Program-made: the position numbers and the translations under genes
In this document: one piece after another, positions 22,331-35,460 of the stretch
Numbering within the stretch: position 1 is the stretch's first letter
Layout of the letters: every line of letters begins with the position of its first letter
Notes under the pieces: model-generated
Seen by the model: only the letters and a program-made list of their open reading frames with translations
The model's database searches: none
What the model was told of the DNA's origin: nothing
From: Austropuccinia psidii
Lineage: Eukaryota; Basidiomycota; Pucciniomycetes; Pucciniales; Sphaerophragmiaceae
Direction of reading: 5' to 3'
DNA: 64,000 nt
NCBI GenBank assembly: GCA_023105745.1
Contig: JALGQZ010000011.1
Location: 27,960,612 to 28,024,611 of the forward strand

Positions 22331-25300
22331 CTCCAAACAAGAAAGATTGATATGAACTTCAGAAGAACTGGAAGCCACACTACTCCACTTTTCTCTTTGT
22401 CTTAATTTACCTCAATCATCCTTGTATCATAGGAAGAAATTGAAATAAAATTTTGAATACCCAAAAATTCAGCTCATACAGTTCTTGGAAGAACCTTTCT
22501 TGAAAAAAATGATATAAAATTGAAAATTTCCCAAAAGAAAGCAGAAATTCTAAGTTAACAAGAGCAAGGTGGACAAAGATTATGCATTCCAATATGCAAG
22601 GCTCAAGCACTTGGATACCAAAATGGTCCACCAAGGGGAATGGGGATTATAAATAGGGCAAAACTGGTAGAAAACAAACTGGAAGAAGATTCTTAGAATA
22701 CAGTGGGAAAAAAATATAGCAAAGCTAAATAAAAGCACCAAGGAACTGTAAGTTTTCCAGACCATTTTCTAAAAGGAGAATATTCACCAATAATAAGTTT
22801 TAAAAATGAGTCCAAGAGAAGAGATGAAATATCATCATTAAAAGATGAAGAACTTCCAAAAATTACTTACAAGCCAGTTCTAAAAAGTGTCTCTAAACTT
22901 CAGGTTCTGGTAGATGGAACAGAAATCACAAATGGGAAAACACAAAAGGATAAACACAGAAGTGAAAAATTAAGATTTAGTGAAAATTATGAGCTCTCAG
23001 ATGAAGAGCCCATCAAGGAAGTACAAAAATAATTTAGGAAGTTGAAGAAATTGGACCAAGTAGACTTGAAGTACTAAAAGAAACTTCATCATTAACAATC
23101 ACAAAGGAAGGAAAAAATTAAAAATCAATATAATAAGAAGAGGAGTAGCTTATTAACAAAAATTCATAATTTCAATCTCTTTCAAAGACACAATTGGGAT
23201 AATCCTTATCAAAAATGACTGGCAGATAAGAATGGTATTCAGGAAAGGATTAATCCAAATCAAGGCAAAAAAACCTTTCAATGAGATCAAATTAATACAT
23301 CTGCCCTATAATTCCTTTGAGGAGGCTTTTGGGTTTAAAATTCATATTTTGGATGCCAAAATGAAAACCTGCTACATCTACCTGGACAAAAGTTAACAAA
23401 ATGTCAATTCCTGGGAATATTGACAGAGGAAGGTATTAAAGGAAACACCAAGAATGATAATTGGAATACAAAATTTCAAATGGAATATAAACCCAGGAAA
23501 GGATTGTATTAAATGAAAAATTGGGAAAATAATTAATTAGGATGAGATTAAGAAAGATATCAGAAAGGTTTTTTGAATTTGACAGAGGATAGATATGTAT
23601 ATATTCATCTAGAGCTACTGTGGTCGAATTTCCCCACAGAAAAAAATCTTAGGGAAAGGATTGAATTTGAAAGGGATCCCAAAGAGATTTTCCTAGGAAA
23701 CATCCATACTATTACCACACCTTATCTAGGTGGAGTAATTTGATTATGAGAAAAAATCATTTCTCTTGAAGTTTCTTTTTAAGTGTAAGAGCATCCTACA
23801 TTAATATATCACTGGAACACATTTTTATCAGTTTATTTTGAGGAAGTGACCTCCTGCCTTTCAAAAGAGGAATTTTGACTTATAAAAATTACTACATGCC
23901 TTAAGAAACACCGCTGAATACTTGAGCTATATTGGAAGGGAATTTCTGCCTTATAAAAGAAGAATATCTCTAGAAGTCATTAGTTGAATCATTAAAAATA
24001 CTCATAAATAAATATAAATTCGGGACTCAAATTTGAACTCAATTCCAAATAGAACACCTATGAAGCTACAAGAATGGACTCCTGGAAATTATCAGGAAAT
24101 ATATTGTCAGAAGAAGAAAGCTGGATATGTGATGATACCAAAGAAACCTCAAATAGAGATAATTTCCTCTTCCACCAGTTCCCTGTCAAGACCTTACAAA
24201 AATTTCTATTCCAAGAAATAATCTTACAAATGTATTTTCATTAAGACTATTGATCTGGAAGGGAGTTAGAAGGAATTTGAGAAAACAGCTATTGGGAGGA
24301 ACAGTGTAAATTGGGTTGAGACCTTGGAAAATATCTTCAGTGGGGTACTTTAAAATTTAAAGAATGGTTCAGCTTAGAAAATTATGATCTTTAAGAGGAA
24401 AAGAATTAAAACTCCGGTGGATATATTGCAAAGAATACAAAATGGAACTTTAATTGGGAAGAGAATTTGATCCCAGGAATCATTTAAATTCACCATTTTG
24501 GATACAAAACTCCCAAGAAATGATTGAATCAATTTTATAAAGAACTATTGGAGAAGCCAATAAGAACAGAAACATTCTTAGTTTAATGATTAAAAATAGG
24601 TTTTTAACAAGAATCCAAAAGTATATTTATTAAAGAAAAGAATTAAGAAGCTTACTTGTAAAGTCTTGGGGTCCTTGCTAGAGTATTCTTTATTTATTGG
24701 ATAGCTTAGTATTGGAAATGGCTTTAATGACTTGAGCTTGAAAGATAGAATATTCAAAACTCCAAATAGAAAGGTAATTTCAAATGAAAAAACAAATGAT
24801 GGAAGTTAATTTAAACTTGATGTAATAGCTTTATTCTTATTTCTGGAAAATAATTAAAGAAGGGGGTTTACTGGTAATATAAAGAATTTATCAAGAAAAA
24901 CAATTAAAATGACAAAAGTAGAATTTGGGCAGAAATTAATCTCTCAGACAAACAGGGGGGTGAACATCTTATGGTTTTATGAATTTATAGTTTTTGTATT
25001 TATTGATTGGCACAGCTGTTTTATCTAAGCAAAAAAACTAGTTTTTTTTCAAGAAAATAATGTTTCTCAGTTGAAACTTTTGTAGTATAAGCTACAAGAG
25101 TCTTTTTCTATAAAGAATTTTTTGAAAAAAACCATCCAACAAACACAAAGGTAAAAATAAAATTAAAAAATTAAAAAAAAAGTATAAAAAAACCAAGAAA
25201 TATATCTTATTTTTGAGTATTTTTTTCATTTGAAGCCCATTATTTCAATTGGATCTTTTAATAACTAAAATCATCTTAATGATTCTTGAAAAGGAAGCCT

Positions 25301-25651
25301 AAAAAAAGAATAATTCTTTATAAACTAGATTCAAAGTTTTTAAAGATTAGCTACAATATATATAAACCCATTAAATACAATTTTTATCATGAAAGAAGAC
25401 ACTGAACTTTTTCCTTCAATAATCCTTAGTAATTAAACTATTTTGTGCCATTGGCCTTCAGCCATGAAAAACTGAGGCATATAAGCAGGAGCTAAGACCA
25501 GAAACAGAATTAAAATTTGCTGTCTTCTTAGAATTACACCCAAGATAAATGCAGAAATATAAAAAAGAAGATTAATAGTAACACTCTTTCACAGCCATGA
25601 AGAGAGGGTCAAGGGCTCCTCATTACTAAGAAAAGGGTTGATCATTTGAGA
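22331..25651 (+). pseudogene. Family-3 internal region, heavily decayed (protease to RT linker)
   Basis: Scattered coding-like stretches on the plus strand, for example about 22,840-23,030 (acidic and Lys-rich, ending SENYELSDEEPIKEVQK) and 24,033-24,221 (WTPGNYQEIYCQKKKAGYV, then PKKPQIEIISSS). These fit the variable spacer between protease and reverse transcriptase in this family, as I remember it. Stops interrupt every 20-60 codons. From about 25,020 to 25,640 the sequence is too AT-rich to assign. Confidence 0.4.
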
Positions 25652-26351
25652 TGTTGCAATGCTAATAAGAATTGGGGGTTCATAAAAGATCCATCATATA
25701 CAGCTCAATAACGGTCATACCTAAATAAAGGATTCACCAAATACAGACCTGTACGCAATACAGGTGAATAATTCTGTACTCTCCCAATGAGGAAAAATAC
25801 TGTATTTGATACACCAATACAGGACTCAAATTCATCCAAGCCCAAGTGGTACAAAACCAATTCAAATTCATCATTCAAACAGGTTTTGTGCATCATAAAG
25901 CCTCTGGCTTCAGAGCTCAAACTCCAGGATGGTATTTCTCACATATAGCAGCCCATCTTCACCCACTTGGGGAATTTCCCCCAGCTAATTAATTTAATGG
26001 ATTTATCATTGGTTATATTCGATTTTCTTACTGAGGATATCATAATGTTAGTTTATTAAGTCAGTCTTTTGCTTCCCTCACCTGTTCAGTGGAGTTTTGG
26101 TGTCTATATCCTTATTAACCCTACTCTTCTATCTGAAAGGGTTGAAACAGTGATACAGGAATTCTTTGTGATTGGCTCTTTACTATTGTTTTTTGTTATT
26201 TATTTTTTGTTTTACGGCATATTTTTCATCAGAAATTTTATCCTTCTTTTATTTTCTCTTTTAGCATCTGAGCTTCAACCCTTGAGCCCTCCAATAGTGA
26301 GTCTTTTAGTTGAGTGCCAGGCCCTCTTCACATAGAAGAGCCCCTGTGACA
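25652..26351 (+). repeat. LTR of the family-2 chromovirus (solo or truncated)
   Basis: Homologous to 55591-56258. Shared blocks include ACAGACCTGTA-type repeats, TTCTCACATATA, GGGGA(A/C)TTTTCCCC-like sequence, CCTTATTAACCCT, CTGAAAG(G)GTTGAAACAGTG, and the end AGAAGAGCCCCTGTGACA (to 26351). The left end is approximate (TGTTGC at 25652) and I found no target duplication, so it may be a fragment. Same orientation as the family-2 element further right. Confidence 0.6.
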
Positions 26352-26645
26352 CACTAATACAAGATCTATTTCTTACTTTACAGATCTATATTTCTTTTAC
26401 TTCTATAAAAAATAAAAAAGAAAGATTCAATATGAAAGGAATGATAGATATTACAATAACTTATTCACATTTTGAGCTTAAAACAATCAGGAAAGGGTAC
26501 CAAAATTAGAAATTCATACCAAGTCCTTAGTGATCAGTCTTCCCATAAATCTGTAATAATGGAGCTTGGGGGGGGGCAGAGAGGGTTTATATGTCCTTGT
26601 AGCACTTATATTCCCAGTAACACAACCAGGTTTCCCAGATATTGG
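26352..26645. other. Spacer between two LTR insertions
   Basis: About 290 bp of AT-rich DNA with a G9 run near 26,569. Probably part of the host family-3 interior, but I see no coding match. Confidence 0.35.
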
Positions 26646-28362
26646 TGTGAGCCTTAGAGGTATTTTCATATACCCAAAAGACCACAAATAACAAAATAAG
26701 ATACAGATAGAAATAAAATGAATTTATTTTTATTATCAAAATAAGAACTAAAATAGAAATACAAATTTATATGCAAAGCTAAGAATTTAATTATAATTTA
26801 AAATAAAAATTACATTAAATTTTAAAATTATGAAAATACATTTTTACTTGAAAAAATTAAGTAAAAATGAATTTTTGACAAAATTAATGAAATTAAAATA
26901 TTTTTGTTAAGAAGTTACATAAAGTATATTATAGCTTTTCATCCAATAAATAAAAGTAAGAAAATTACTTCACCATTGGATTCCTCATAAAAAATAAGGT
27001 GGGGTCACCTCTGGGTAAAATTTCTGTAACTCCACTCTAAATAAGCTTAAATTAATTTTTTAGTATTTTCTGTAAAAAAGTTGAAAATCCTCAAACCATT
27101 AAATTCATTCAAAACACCTGTTGTGTTAACCATCAATTTTTGTGTTAAAAGTAAGGTGCTGTGTGTAGCTTAGAAGTTATGAGGAATTGAAGAACTTTCA
27201 ATTTAAATGTCAAAATGTGCGCATGTATTACATAAGTGAACTGTAATTTACATATAAGGTATCAGTTATTACAGTTGTGTACTGTAAAACTCAATTGAAT
27301 TGTATGTGTAAATTACAAGTGTATTACATGATGACGAATTAAAGAAAAAATAAATTGGAAAGATTAATTCTGGGGGGGAAAAGGTACTCTAGCTCCAAGG
27401 GGGAGCCAGACCCCCAAAATCCTTGCTGACAGGCGTGGGATGTCAAGATACATGCAAAAGTTCATCAATTTTGGCCTGGAATTGAGTCACAGGGTCTGTG
27501 ACTCAATTTATGATGAGGTTTTGATACCAACCAGGGAAGTTTTAACTTGTTTCTACATCTCTTACACACATTCTGACATGTTTTGAAGGCTCTAGACCAG
27601 GTATTACTACAGTAATGGTTGATTTAAGGGTCTAAAATGGCTAAAACCAGCCCTTTTTTGGTCTAAACCAGGGTTCAATGATGCAATAATTGGCTTTTTT
27701 GTTTTCAGAGTGTTTTCTACGACTGAAAAGAGTAAGTTTTAATTTTGGAGTAAGAAAATTGATGGCTATAAAAGAAGGTCTTCTTTGCCCCACTTTTGTC
27801 TTCATGTTTGAACCTTTTCCTTTTACAATTAGTTTAAACACTGTTAAACCAATTAATAAAAGATTCCAACCACCTTTTTAAATCATTATAAACCTTTTAT
27901 CCATGTGAAAAAATCATTATCATCATTGTTTGTAACTTTTATAATCATTTTTACCCCTTGAACCACCCCATAAGTGAATTAAAGCATCTTTCATCACTGA
28001 TAGCTTTGTCACTTTGTTTCCAAATTCATTCTGGTCACTTTTGGGAATTTTTTCTCTTTAAATATCCTTTCAAAGACTTTTCTCTTTAGTTAATTTCTTC
28101 CACTTTTTTGCTCAATTAACTCCAATTGAAATTGCTCTTGGAGAAATTTCGTTTGTAGCCTTAAATATCTCTTGTAGAGTATTTTTGGATAAATCTTTGT
28201 AATATTATTCTTTTATACTTATAAAGTTAAAAGAAATGAATTTGGCTTGTTTTCTCTTTAAAATACTATTTCTTACTATCTTTAATCATTTTTTACCTTA
28301 CAAAAATTTGAGGACACGAAAAGTACTTGATTTTAATCAAAGTTTCATATCCACACCTTACA
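26646..28362 (+). repeat. Family-1 LTR, plus orientation (probably a recombinant of two LTRs)
   Basis: Starts TGTGAGCC and ends CCACACCTTACA, a full-length LTR of 1,717 bp. No PPT precedes it and no primer-binding site follows. Instead the next base begins a reversed copy of its own first part (28363-29080). The simplest reading is that its left part belonged to an older resident LTR whose right part is now at 37059-38124, and its right part came from the 3' LTR of the nested element by an inverted-repeat exchange. Confidence 0.75.
27480..27508. promoter_or_regulatory. LTR palindrome with paired TGASTCA (bZIP-type) sites
   Basis: AATTGAGTCACAG, a 3-nt loop, then CTGTGACTCAATT: a perfect 13-bp stem. 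It places TGAGTCA and TGACTCA, the consensus of Gcn4/AP-1-type bZIP factors, in an inverted pair. The same palindrome occurs in the other family-1 LTRs (36196-36224, 37179-37207). Confidence 0.65.
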
Positions 28363-29080
28363 CTTTCCAATTTATTTTTTCTTTAATTCCTCATCATGTA
28401 ATACACTTGTAATTTACACATACAATTAAATTGAGTTTTACAGTACAAAACTGTAATAATTGATACCTCATATGTAAATTACAGTTCACTTATGTAATAC
28501 ATGCACACATTTTGACATTTCAATTGCAAGTAATTCAATTCCTCATAACTTCTAAACTACACACAGCACCTCACTTTTAACACAAAAATTGATGGTTAAC
28601 ACCACAGGTGTTGTGAATGAATTTAATGGTTTGAGGATTTTCAACTTTTTTACAGAAAATACTAAAAAATTAATTTAAGCTTATTTAGAGTTGAGTTACA
28701 GAAATTTTACCCAGAGGTGACCCCACCTTATTTTTTATGAGGAATCCAATGATGAAGTAATTTTCTAATGTTTATTTGTTGGATCAAAGGTTATAATATA
28801 TTTTATGTAATGTTTTACCAAAAATATTTTAATTTCATTAATTTTATTAAAAATTCATATTTACTTAATTTTTTCAAGTAAAAATGCAATTTCACAATTT
28901 TAAAATTTAATGTAATTTTTATTTTAAGTTATAATTGAATTTTTTAATTTTGTATATAAATTTGTATTTATATTTTAATTTTTCTTTTGATAATATAAAT
29001 AAATTTATTTTATTTATATTCATATCTTATTTTGTTATTTGTGGTCTTTTGGGTATATGAAAATACCTCTAGGGCTCACA
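28363..29080 (-). repeat. Truncated 3' LTR of the family-1 element
   Basis: Reversed first 718 bp of the family-1 LTR: TGTGAGCCC begins at 29080, next to the polypurine tract, and the copy breaks off at CTTTC (28363-28367). CTTTC is the reverse of the presumed target site GAAAG. Confidence 0.75.
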
Positions 29081-29092
29081 TTCCCTCCCCCT
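29081..29092 (-). other. Polypurine tract of the family-1 element
   Basis: AGGGGGAGGGAA on the minus strand, directly followed by the LTR start TGTGAG. It would prime plus-strand DNA synthesis. Confidence 0.8.
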
Positions 29093-29103
29093 AAGAAGAA
29101 ATA

Positions 29104-32100
29104 TTACTTTTTAATATTGTTATTTCTAGTGTGTCTGAATCTCCTGAGAAGTTTAGCAGCTTCAGGTATATCCTTTTCTGCTAACCATTTATCTTCACAA
29201 GCTGGGTCAATGTACCTAACAAGGTATTCCCTTACTTTATTGGTTCTCATCTTTCTTTCTTTGAGAACTTTGGTAATATTCTTAATACCAGATGATTCAA
29301 TAGGAGGTATAACTTGGGGAACTTTCTTCCTCAAAGGAAATTTTTCAGCATCACTAGATTTGTATGGCTTTATCAAGCTCACTGGAAATATAGGATGCTT
29401 ATTGCTAAGTTCTTCAGATAATCTTACTTCAAAAGCATTTTATCCATGGAGGGCCTTAATAACAAAAGGTCCTGCAAAGGAATCTTTGAGCGTTTTACAT
29501 CCTTTGATATTATTGAAGTTGATGATGGATAAAAGTACTAAATCTTCCACTTTGAAGTCTGGAGTGGCATGTGACTTGTCCTATTTGTCCTTAGAATATG
29601 CAAAAGAGTGTTCCATGCACCTCACTGCATGCTTTTTAGCTTTTTCTAGCATGCCTTTGGAGCTAGCAGCTGTAGGATGTATTTCCACCAATTCTTTCCT
29701 CAAGGAATCTTGAGGTAATTTGGGATTCCATCCTTTTTCTAGAATAGCAGGAGTCTGATTAGTACTGGAATGGATGGATGTTTTATATGCCAATTTAGTG
29801 CTGGTAAAAGAGTACACCAATCATGGGTAAATCAGTCACAATGTTTGAATTCAAGGCCATATGCACAAAATCTTCTTACCACCCTTCCAAGCTTTGGATC
29901 ATCCTTTTAGCTAGACCATCAGCTTGTGGGTGGTAGGCTGTAGAGAAGGATAATTTTGTCCCAAATAGTTGGTGGAGATTTATCCATAGTGCTGAGGCAA
30001 ATTTTGGATCTCTGTCACTAATGATGTTTGCGAATATGCCAGTCCATGATATTACTCTATTCCATATCAGAAGAGCTGTATTCATGGATGTATCATCCTT
30101 TTGACATGGTAGAAAGATTGGAGTCTTACTAAATCTGTCAAAAATCACTAGGCAAGAATTATAACTTCTGTCACCCCCTGGTGGCAGGCCAGTTACCCAA
30201 TAAATATGGACAATTTCCCAAGGTCTGCTGTGTTCTTGGATCTTGATCATATTTCCAAGTCTTTTGCCAGTGGATTTATTTGATTTTTGACATCTGTCAC
30301 AGGTTTTGCAATACTCTGCAACATCTTTCTGCCACATTGGCCACCATATGCAGGTTTTTATTTTTTCTCTTGTTCTGTCCTCAGACAGATGTCCTGAAAA
30401 GGGGCTGTCATGGCATTCCTTAAGTACAAGATTGATTAAGGACCTGTCCACAACTGTCATAGCACATGTATGCTTAGTTCTGTGGTAAATTATACCATCC
30501 AGTAAGTGGAATATTCCTTAATCATATGATTTTCTCCATATCTCATCTAAGGCATGTATCAAAGAATTGTCTTTACAGTCCTTAGTAAGTAATTGGCATA
30601 AAATGCTACAATTTGTATCCCGAGTATAACTGTTTCTCACCTCCTCAAGGAAAGTGGTGTTCAGGTCTGTAACACTGGTTCCTTCTATGGGGATTTGTGG
30701 GGAAGCTTCCTCTAGAAGATAAGCAGGATTATCAATATTATTTGGTAATGGCCATCTTCTCAGTCCATCTGCATTTTTATGAATATTCCCATCTTTATGA
30801 ACAATGGTCATATTGCCCCTATATTCTTGTATGGCTATTTGCCATCTGAAAATATGCCTGTTAGGAGTCTTCATGTTTAAAAGTGACTTAACAGCAGTAC
30901 AATATGTTATTAATTCAAAAATACATCCTTCCAGAAATTAATTTAGCTTTTCTAAGGCCCAGTCAAGGCATAAGCACTCCATTTGACTGGCTCCATATCT
31001 GGCTTCAGTTGGTTTTATTTGCCTGGATATGAAGCATATGGGTCCTTCCACAGGTTTATCATTGATAATATGGACTTTATGAAGTGCAGCACCAAGCCCA
31101 TCTACTGATGCATCAATATAAAGCTTAAAAGGCAGCTCAAAGTATGGCATCAGTAAGAGTTGAGTAGTGGTCAAGGCTTGTATCAAAGATTCAAAGGCCT
31201 TGAACCTGTCAACAGTCATTTCAAATACTGTGTCTTTGTCACATAATTTATAAAAAGGTCTTGCTATGGATAAAAAATGTTTAATGTATTGCCTGTAATA
31301 TCCCGCAAACTCCAAAAAAGACTGAATTCCTTTCTTGTTCTGAGCCATGGGTTTAAGCAATACTGCTGCAACCTTGTTTTTGTAAATTCCAAGGGATAAA
31401 CCAGATACTACATGTCCCAGTGCTTTAAGCTCTTTAGATCCAAAATAGCATTTCTTTAAAGAAATTTTCATGTTGACAGATTGGACTTTTGTTAAAACTC
31501 TGGATAATCTGTACATATGTTCTTCCCAAGTTTTGGAACAGACAATAATGTCATCAATGTAAATGATTAACCATCCTTCTGAAAGTTCTTCAGGGAATAT
31601 TTCATTCATCATTCTTTGGAAGTGTGAAGGTGCATTCTTGACACCAAAAGGCATCGTCAAATATTCATATACTCCACAATGAACAATAATTCTCAAGTAT
31701 TTTCTTGCCCTTGGTGTCACTACATTTTGATGAAATCCTTTAAGAGCATCCATAGTGGCTATATACACTGCTTGAGATATCTGGGTAAGGGAAATTTGGA
31801 TTTTTGGTATTGGGTACCTGTCTGGAACAGTGTAAGTGTTCAGAGCTTTGAAGTCCACAACCATTCTAGATTTTCCATTATGCCATGCCATTATGACTGG
31901 TGTAGTTATTTCTACTTCCTCATTATGGCCAACCTTTCTTATTACACCAAGGTCTAGAAGTTCTTTATTGTGAATTTCCAGAGCTTCTCTTGATTTAGGA
32001 CTTGCTGGATATGCAGGTCTTCTTAAGAATGGTGGATAAGGTTTCTCAATATTATGGATGATGTCAACTTAATGACCAATAATTGTGCGCAAAGGTTCTT

Positions 32101-32775
32101 TGTTTGATGAAAATGCTTCTCTGTGGTCATATAAAAGGATAGAAAGTTCATTTTCCTGAATATCAGTCAGATGAAGGCTTATTTCAGCTTCATTTAACTG
32201 TTCATATTTGAATTTTTCCCACCTCAAGGTGACTGGTGCTACTTTATTTACTGTAATTTGTCTGTTAAATGGTAAAAGGAAAATTTTTGACCCTTATTGT
32301 CTCCAATAGTAAAGTATCTTTCCTTGTTGTTATGTAGGTCTATTCCATGCATGATCAAATAGTCATTTCCCAATATAAAATGGGTACTAGAGCAATTTTC
32401 CATAACAACAAATTCAACAGTGATTGTTAAGTTTCCATTAATATGTGGAAATATGACATTGGTCTCAAATATTCCAAATGCTTTCATTGGATTACTTGCA
32501 CTATTGAATTTTATGCCATCAATTGGTAACAAGTGGTCTTCAAAATTTGGTACACAAGTCTTAAGAAAAGATTTGCCAACACAAGAGCAGAAGGCTCCTG
32601 GGTCAAGTAGAAGTTGAGTGGGTTTGTTGTCAATTACCACTTCTGTTATACAGGAGTTAACAGCTGTATAACCTTTTCCTCTGTTTGGTTTGGTTTTCAT
32701 AAGTTGTGCATCTTGAATTTTTGATAAATAAAGTTGACCATTGCTCAATTGTGGCAAGTGGGAATAAGATTCCAT
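29104..32775 (-). pseudogene. Family-1 pol: protease, RT, RNase H, integrase, chromodomain; broken
   Basis: Protease (32,775-32,248) carries LLLDPGAF at about 32,613-32,590, with Pro where DTG/DSG is usual. After a frameshift near 32,270, RT (open 31,891-30,938) has [13 protein letters not shown] and an intact YIDD (31561-31550). RNase H follows ([15 protein letters not shown]) but has ITYC where an Asp is expected. Stops occur at 30,938, 30,518 and 29,876. Integrase (30,460-29,876) keeps the zinc finger (ECHDSPFSGH...CKTCDRC) and ISDRDP, but the first catalytic Asp is Tyr (VHIYW) and the Glu is Lys (LAKRM). More frameshifts follow at about 29,885 and downstream. The C-terminal chromodomain-like part reads REYLVRYIDPACEDKWLAEK (29,382-29,104). 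Transposition-dead. Confidence 0.85.
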
Positions 32776-32799
32776 GATGTCAAAAGTGGAATTGATATT

Positions 32800-35009
32800 T
32801 TATATATCTTTGAAATATTCAGAAAATATTGATGACTTATCATCCAAATTTTCTTTAATTATATTATCATCTTTTTCAATGTCAATTTCATTGATTTCCC
32901 CCCTCTTTGAACATGTATTGGCTAAGTGGGCGGTGCTTTGGCCAATATGGCACTTTCTGATTATATCTGCAGATTTATACTTAACATTATTAGAGTTTTC
33001 TTTGGGATTTTTGTCCACAGAATCTTTCCAAGGTGTATTAAACCTTGTTTTGAGATTCACCCTACTAGAACCAATCCTGGTTCTGGTGGTTACTTCTTTT
33101 AATATATTAATAATATCTTCTGCTGAGAATCGTTCAGTAGTCCTGATTTTGACAGAATGCTCTAATTCACCTCCACATTGTCTCAGAATCTTTCTGTGGA
33201 TCATAAATTCTGACATATCAGGATACAATTCTGTTAATCTGTCTTTTTGTTGGCAAAATCATGGTAAAGCTTTGTCTTTATAAGCATCAAATTTGGCAGA
33301 TTCAAAGGCTGTTTCAACTTTAAACCTCCAAGAATCATTGACCCATTTGTTGATAATTTGGGTTTTCCACCAAGTCCAACTTTGGTGTGCATGTGCTTGT
33401 CTTAATTTGGCATACCATCTGTCGGCTGATCTAGTAAACAAGGTGTTAAATCTTGCTCTTACCAATATGTCTGGTAATTCAAAATCTTCTTTGATAATGT
33501 CAATACCTCTGATGAATTCCATATGGTCATATTCTCCTTCCCCACTGAAGTGAGGCCATTCTCTAAGTTTTGGTACTTCTTTCAGGAGTGCCTGGCCCAT
33601 TGATGATTCCAAGTTATGAAAAGAAGTGGAAGATTCATTTTTTAACTGTGATTTTCAGCCTACAATACTTGTGGATTTGGAATTCTTGTGCCCTCATTTA
33701 GATTCAGAGGTGTAGACATTCTTGGTAAGGTGTTCAGTATTTGTTCAATATCATTTTTTTTACTGTTGCTACACCTTTGGGAATCTCTGAGTTCATGTTG
33801 GAAGGCTTGTATTAAATCCATTACTACAATTTTATACATTTCTTCTTTATGTGCCAGTTCTTGCCATAACTCTGTTTGTCTTGTATTATCAACAGTGACT
33901 TTATTCAATTTCATTGTTAATTTTGATACCTCTTCTTGTGAAGCATCAAGAAACTTTTTCAAGGCAATTGTATATGTCTTTACTTCAGTAAATGAATTTG
34001 AAATGTCATCAAGGACTTTCTTGTTATCTGTCTTGATAATATTTATGGCTTGTTTAATTCTTGTTTTAATCATGTCATCAATATTGAATTTAGAATATTT
34101 GTCTGTTAATTCTTTAATAATGGAAGATTTTTCATTTCTCTTATTTCCAAAAGAATTTTCATTATTAGAAGTCTTAATTGTTCTTGAAACTTTCTCAAAA
34201 CACATAAGTGTTTCATTTATTTGGCTCAGACTTAAGCTGTTTGTTTTAAGATTGTTACAAATGGATGAATTTGTATCAGAAACATGAGTTTTTATGTCAT
34301 TTATAGCTTCATACAATTCTGGGATAGAATCAAAAATGTAAGAAATCATTTCTGATATTTTAATCTGGCTTCCTCCTTTTTCTGTAATTCCATCATTGCT
34401 CTGGCCATCTGAAATACATTTTCCATGGCATCCTGCTGAATCTCTGGGATTCTGTAGCCCTGGCTGTAAAGTTTTGTGGCTGGTGGCTTGCCTTTGCCCT
34501 TGTTTTGAGCTTGTGGCTACTTCTTCATGTTGGAATTGCTGCTTCTGACTACTGGGGCTTTTTTTGGAACTTGTTTGGGTGGTGGAGGGTTCTTTTTCCT
34601 CCATTCTGCTGTTAAAATAATCATGTTCTTCTTTTACATCAATGGATGTGATCCATTGAGTAACTTTCAAGTGTTGGGATGGCCCAGGAATTTTCTCACA
34701 TTCAGGCAAGAATTCATGCAGTTTTTTCACATATCTGCAAGGATCTGGTACTCTTTGTGCTGAAATGCATTGTTGTAAGCCTTCTGGTTGGCTTTGTAAA
34801 TGTCCACTGATGCTTCTTGTGGCGGTGTCAGCTATGTTTGAAGGTAAAACAGTATTATCAGCTTGAGGATTACATAATTTATTAATTTGGAGGTCATCAA
34901 CTGACCCTTGATGCTCTGTAACTGATTGGCTTCTGCCATGATCACGTCTATGACCTTTTTGGGAGCTGATTGAGGGGCTATAGCTGGCTCCTGATCTTGT
35001 TGAAGGCAT
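32800..35009 (-). pseudogene. Family-1 gag, broken by two stops and a frameshift
   Basis: Starts at ATG 35009-35007 (MPSTRSGASYSPS). The first 449 codons, to a TAG at 33,660, give a Ser/Gln-rich head and a helical, probably coiled-coil middle. A 1-nt loss near 33,640 shifts the frame. The capsid part (33,612-33,259) has MEFIRGIDIIKEDFELP and WTWWKTQIINKW. A Trp codon is changed to a stop at 33,259. The rest (33,228-32,800) ends in a zinc knuckle in which the second Cys is Gly (CHIGQSTAHLANTC), so zinc binding is doubtful. It would build the virus-like particle if repaired by trans-complementation. Confidence 0.8.
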
Positions 35010-35247
35010 ATTTTATGATTAAAAGGTTTAAAAATAGTATTTTTACATCAAAAAACTGACTATTTGCCAAATCCTTTGCTTCCTGAAGGGTATTACTTAT
35101 GTCCAAGTTAATTAATCCAGAAGAAATTGGTTCAGGTTGATTATTCTGAGCTATAATGACTGTACTATTATGGTCAGAATTCACAGTACTTGCAGGAATA
35201 ATGCTTGTTACTGTTGAGGCTGTTTCAATATTTTCTTTTCTTTCCAT
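34978..35247 (-). other. Short open frame ahead of family-1 gag
   Basis: From ATG 35247-35245 (MERKENIETASTVTSIIP) to a stop at 34978, overlapping the gag start in another frame. Ser/Thr/Asn-rich with no domain. It may be an upstream open frame in the leader or part of an alternative gag start. No splice evidence. Confidence 0.3.
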
Positions 35248-35460
35248 GCTGTCAGACACTAAAAGTAATTAAAGAGCCAATTGATCAAGTAAGAATGATT
35301 TTTTAAAGAGAGAAATAAAAAAATAAAGCCTCACTTATAATATGAAAAAAGTTATTTTTATAGATGTTTTTAAATTATGAGTAATTTTTATAAGTTTTTA
35401 AATTATTCAACATAAGAACAAAGATTTAAAAACAGTAAAAAATTATTTCACAGGTGAAAT

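Noticed and set aside
29039..29713. 224-codon plus-strand frame
   Set aside because: Antisense to the family-1 integrase/chromodomain region and starts within the LTR.
33688..34287. 199-codon plus-strand frame
   Set aside because: Antisense shadow of the family-1 gag coding sequence.
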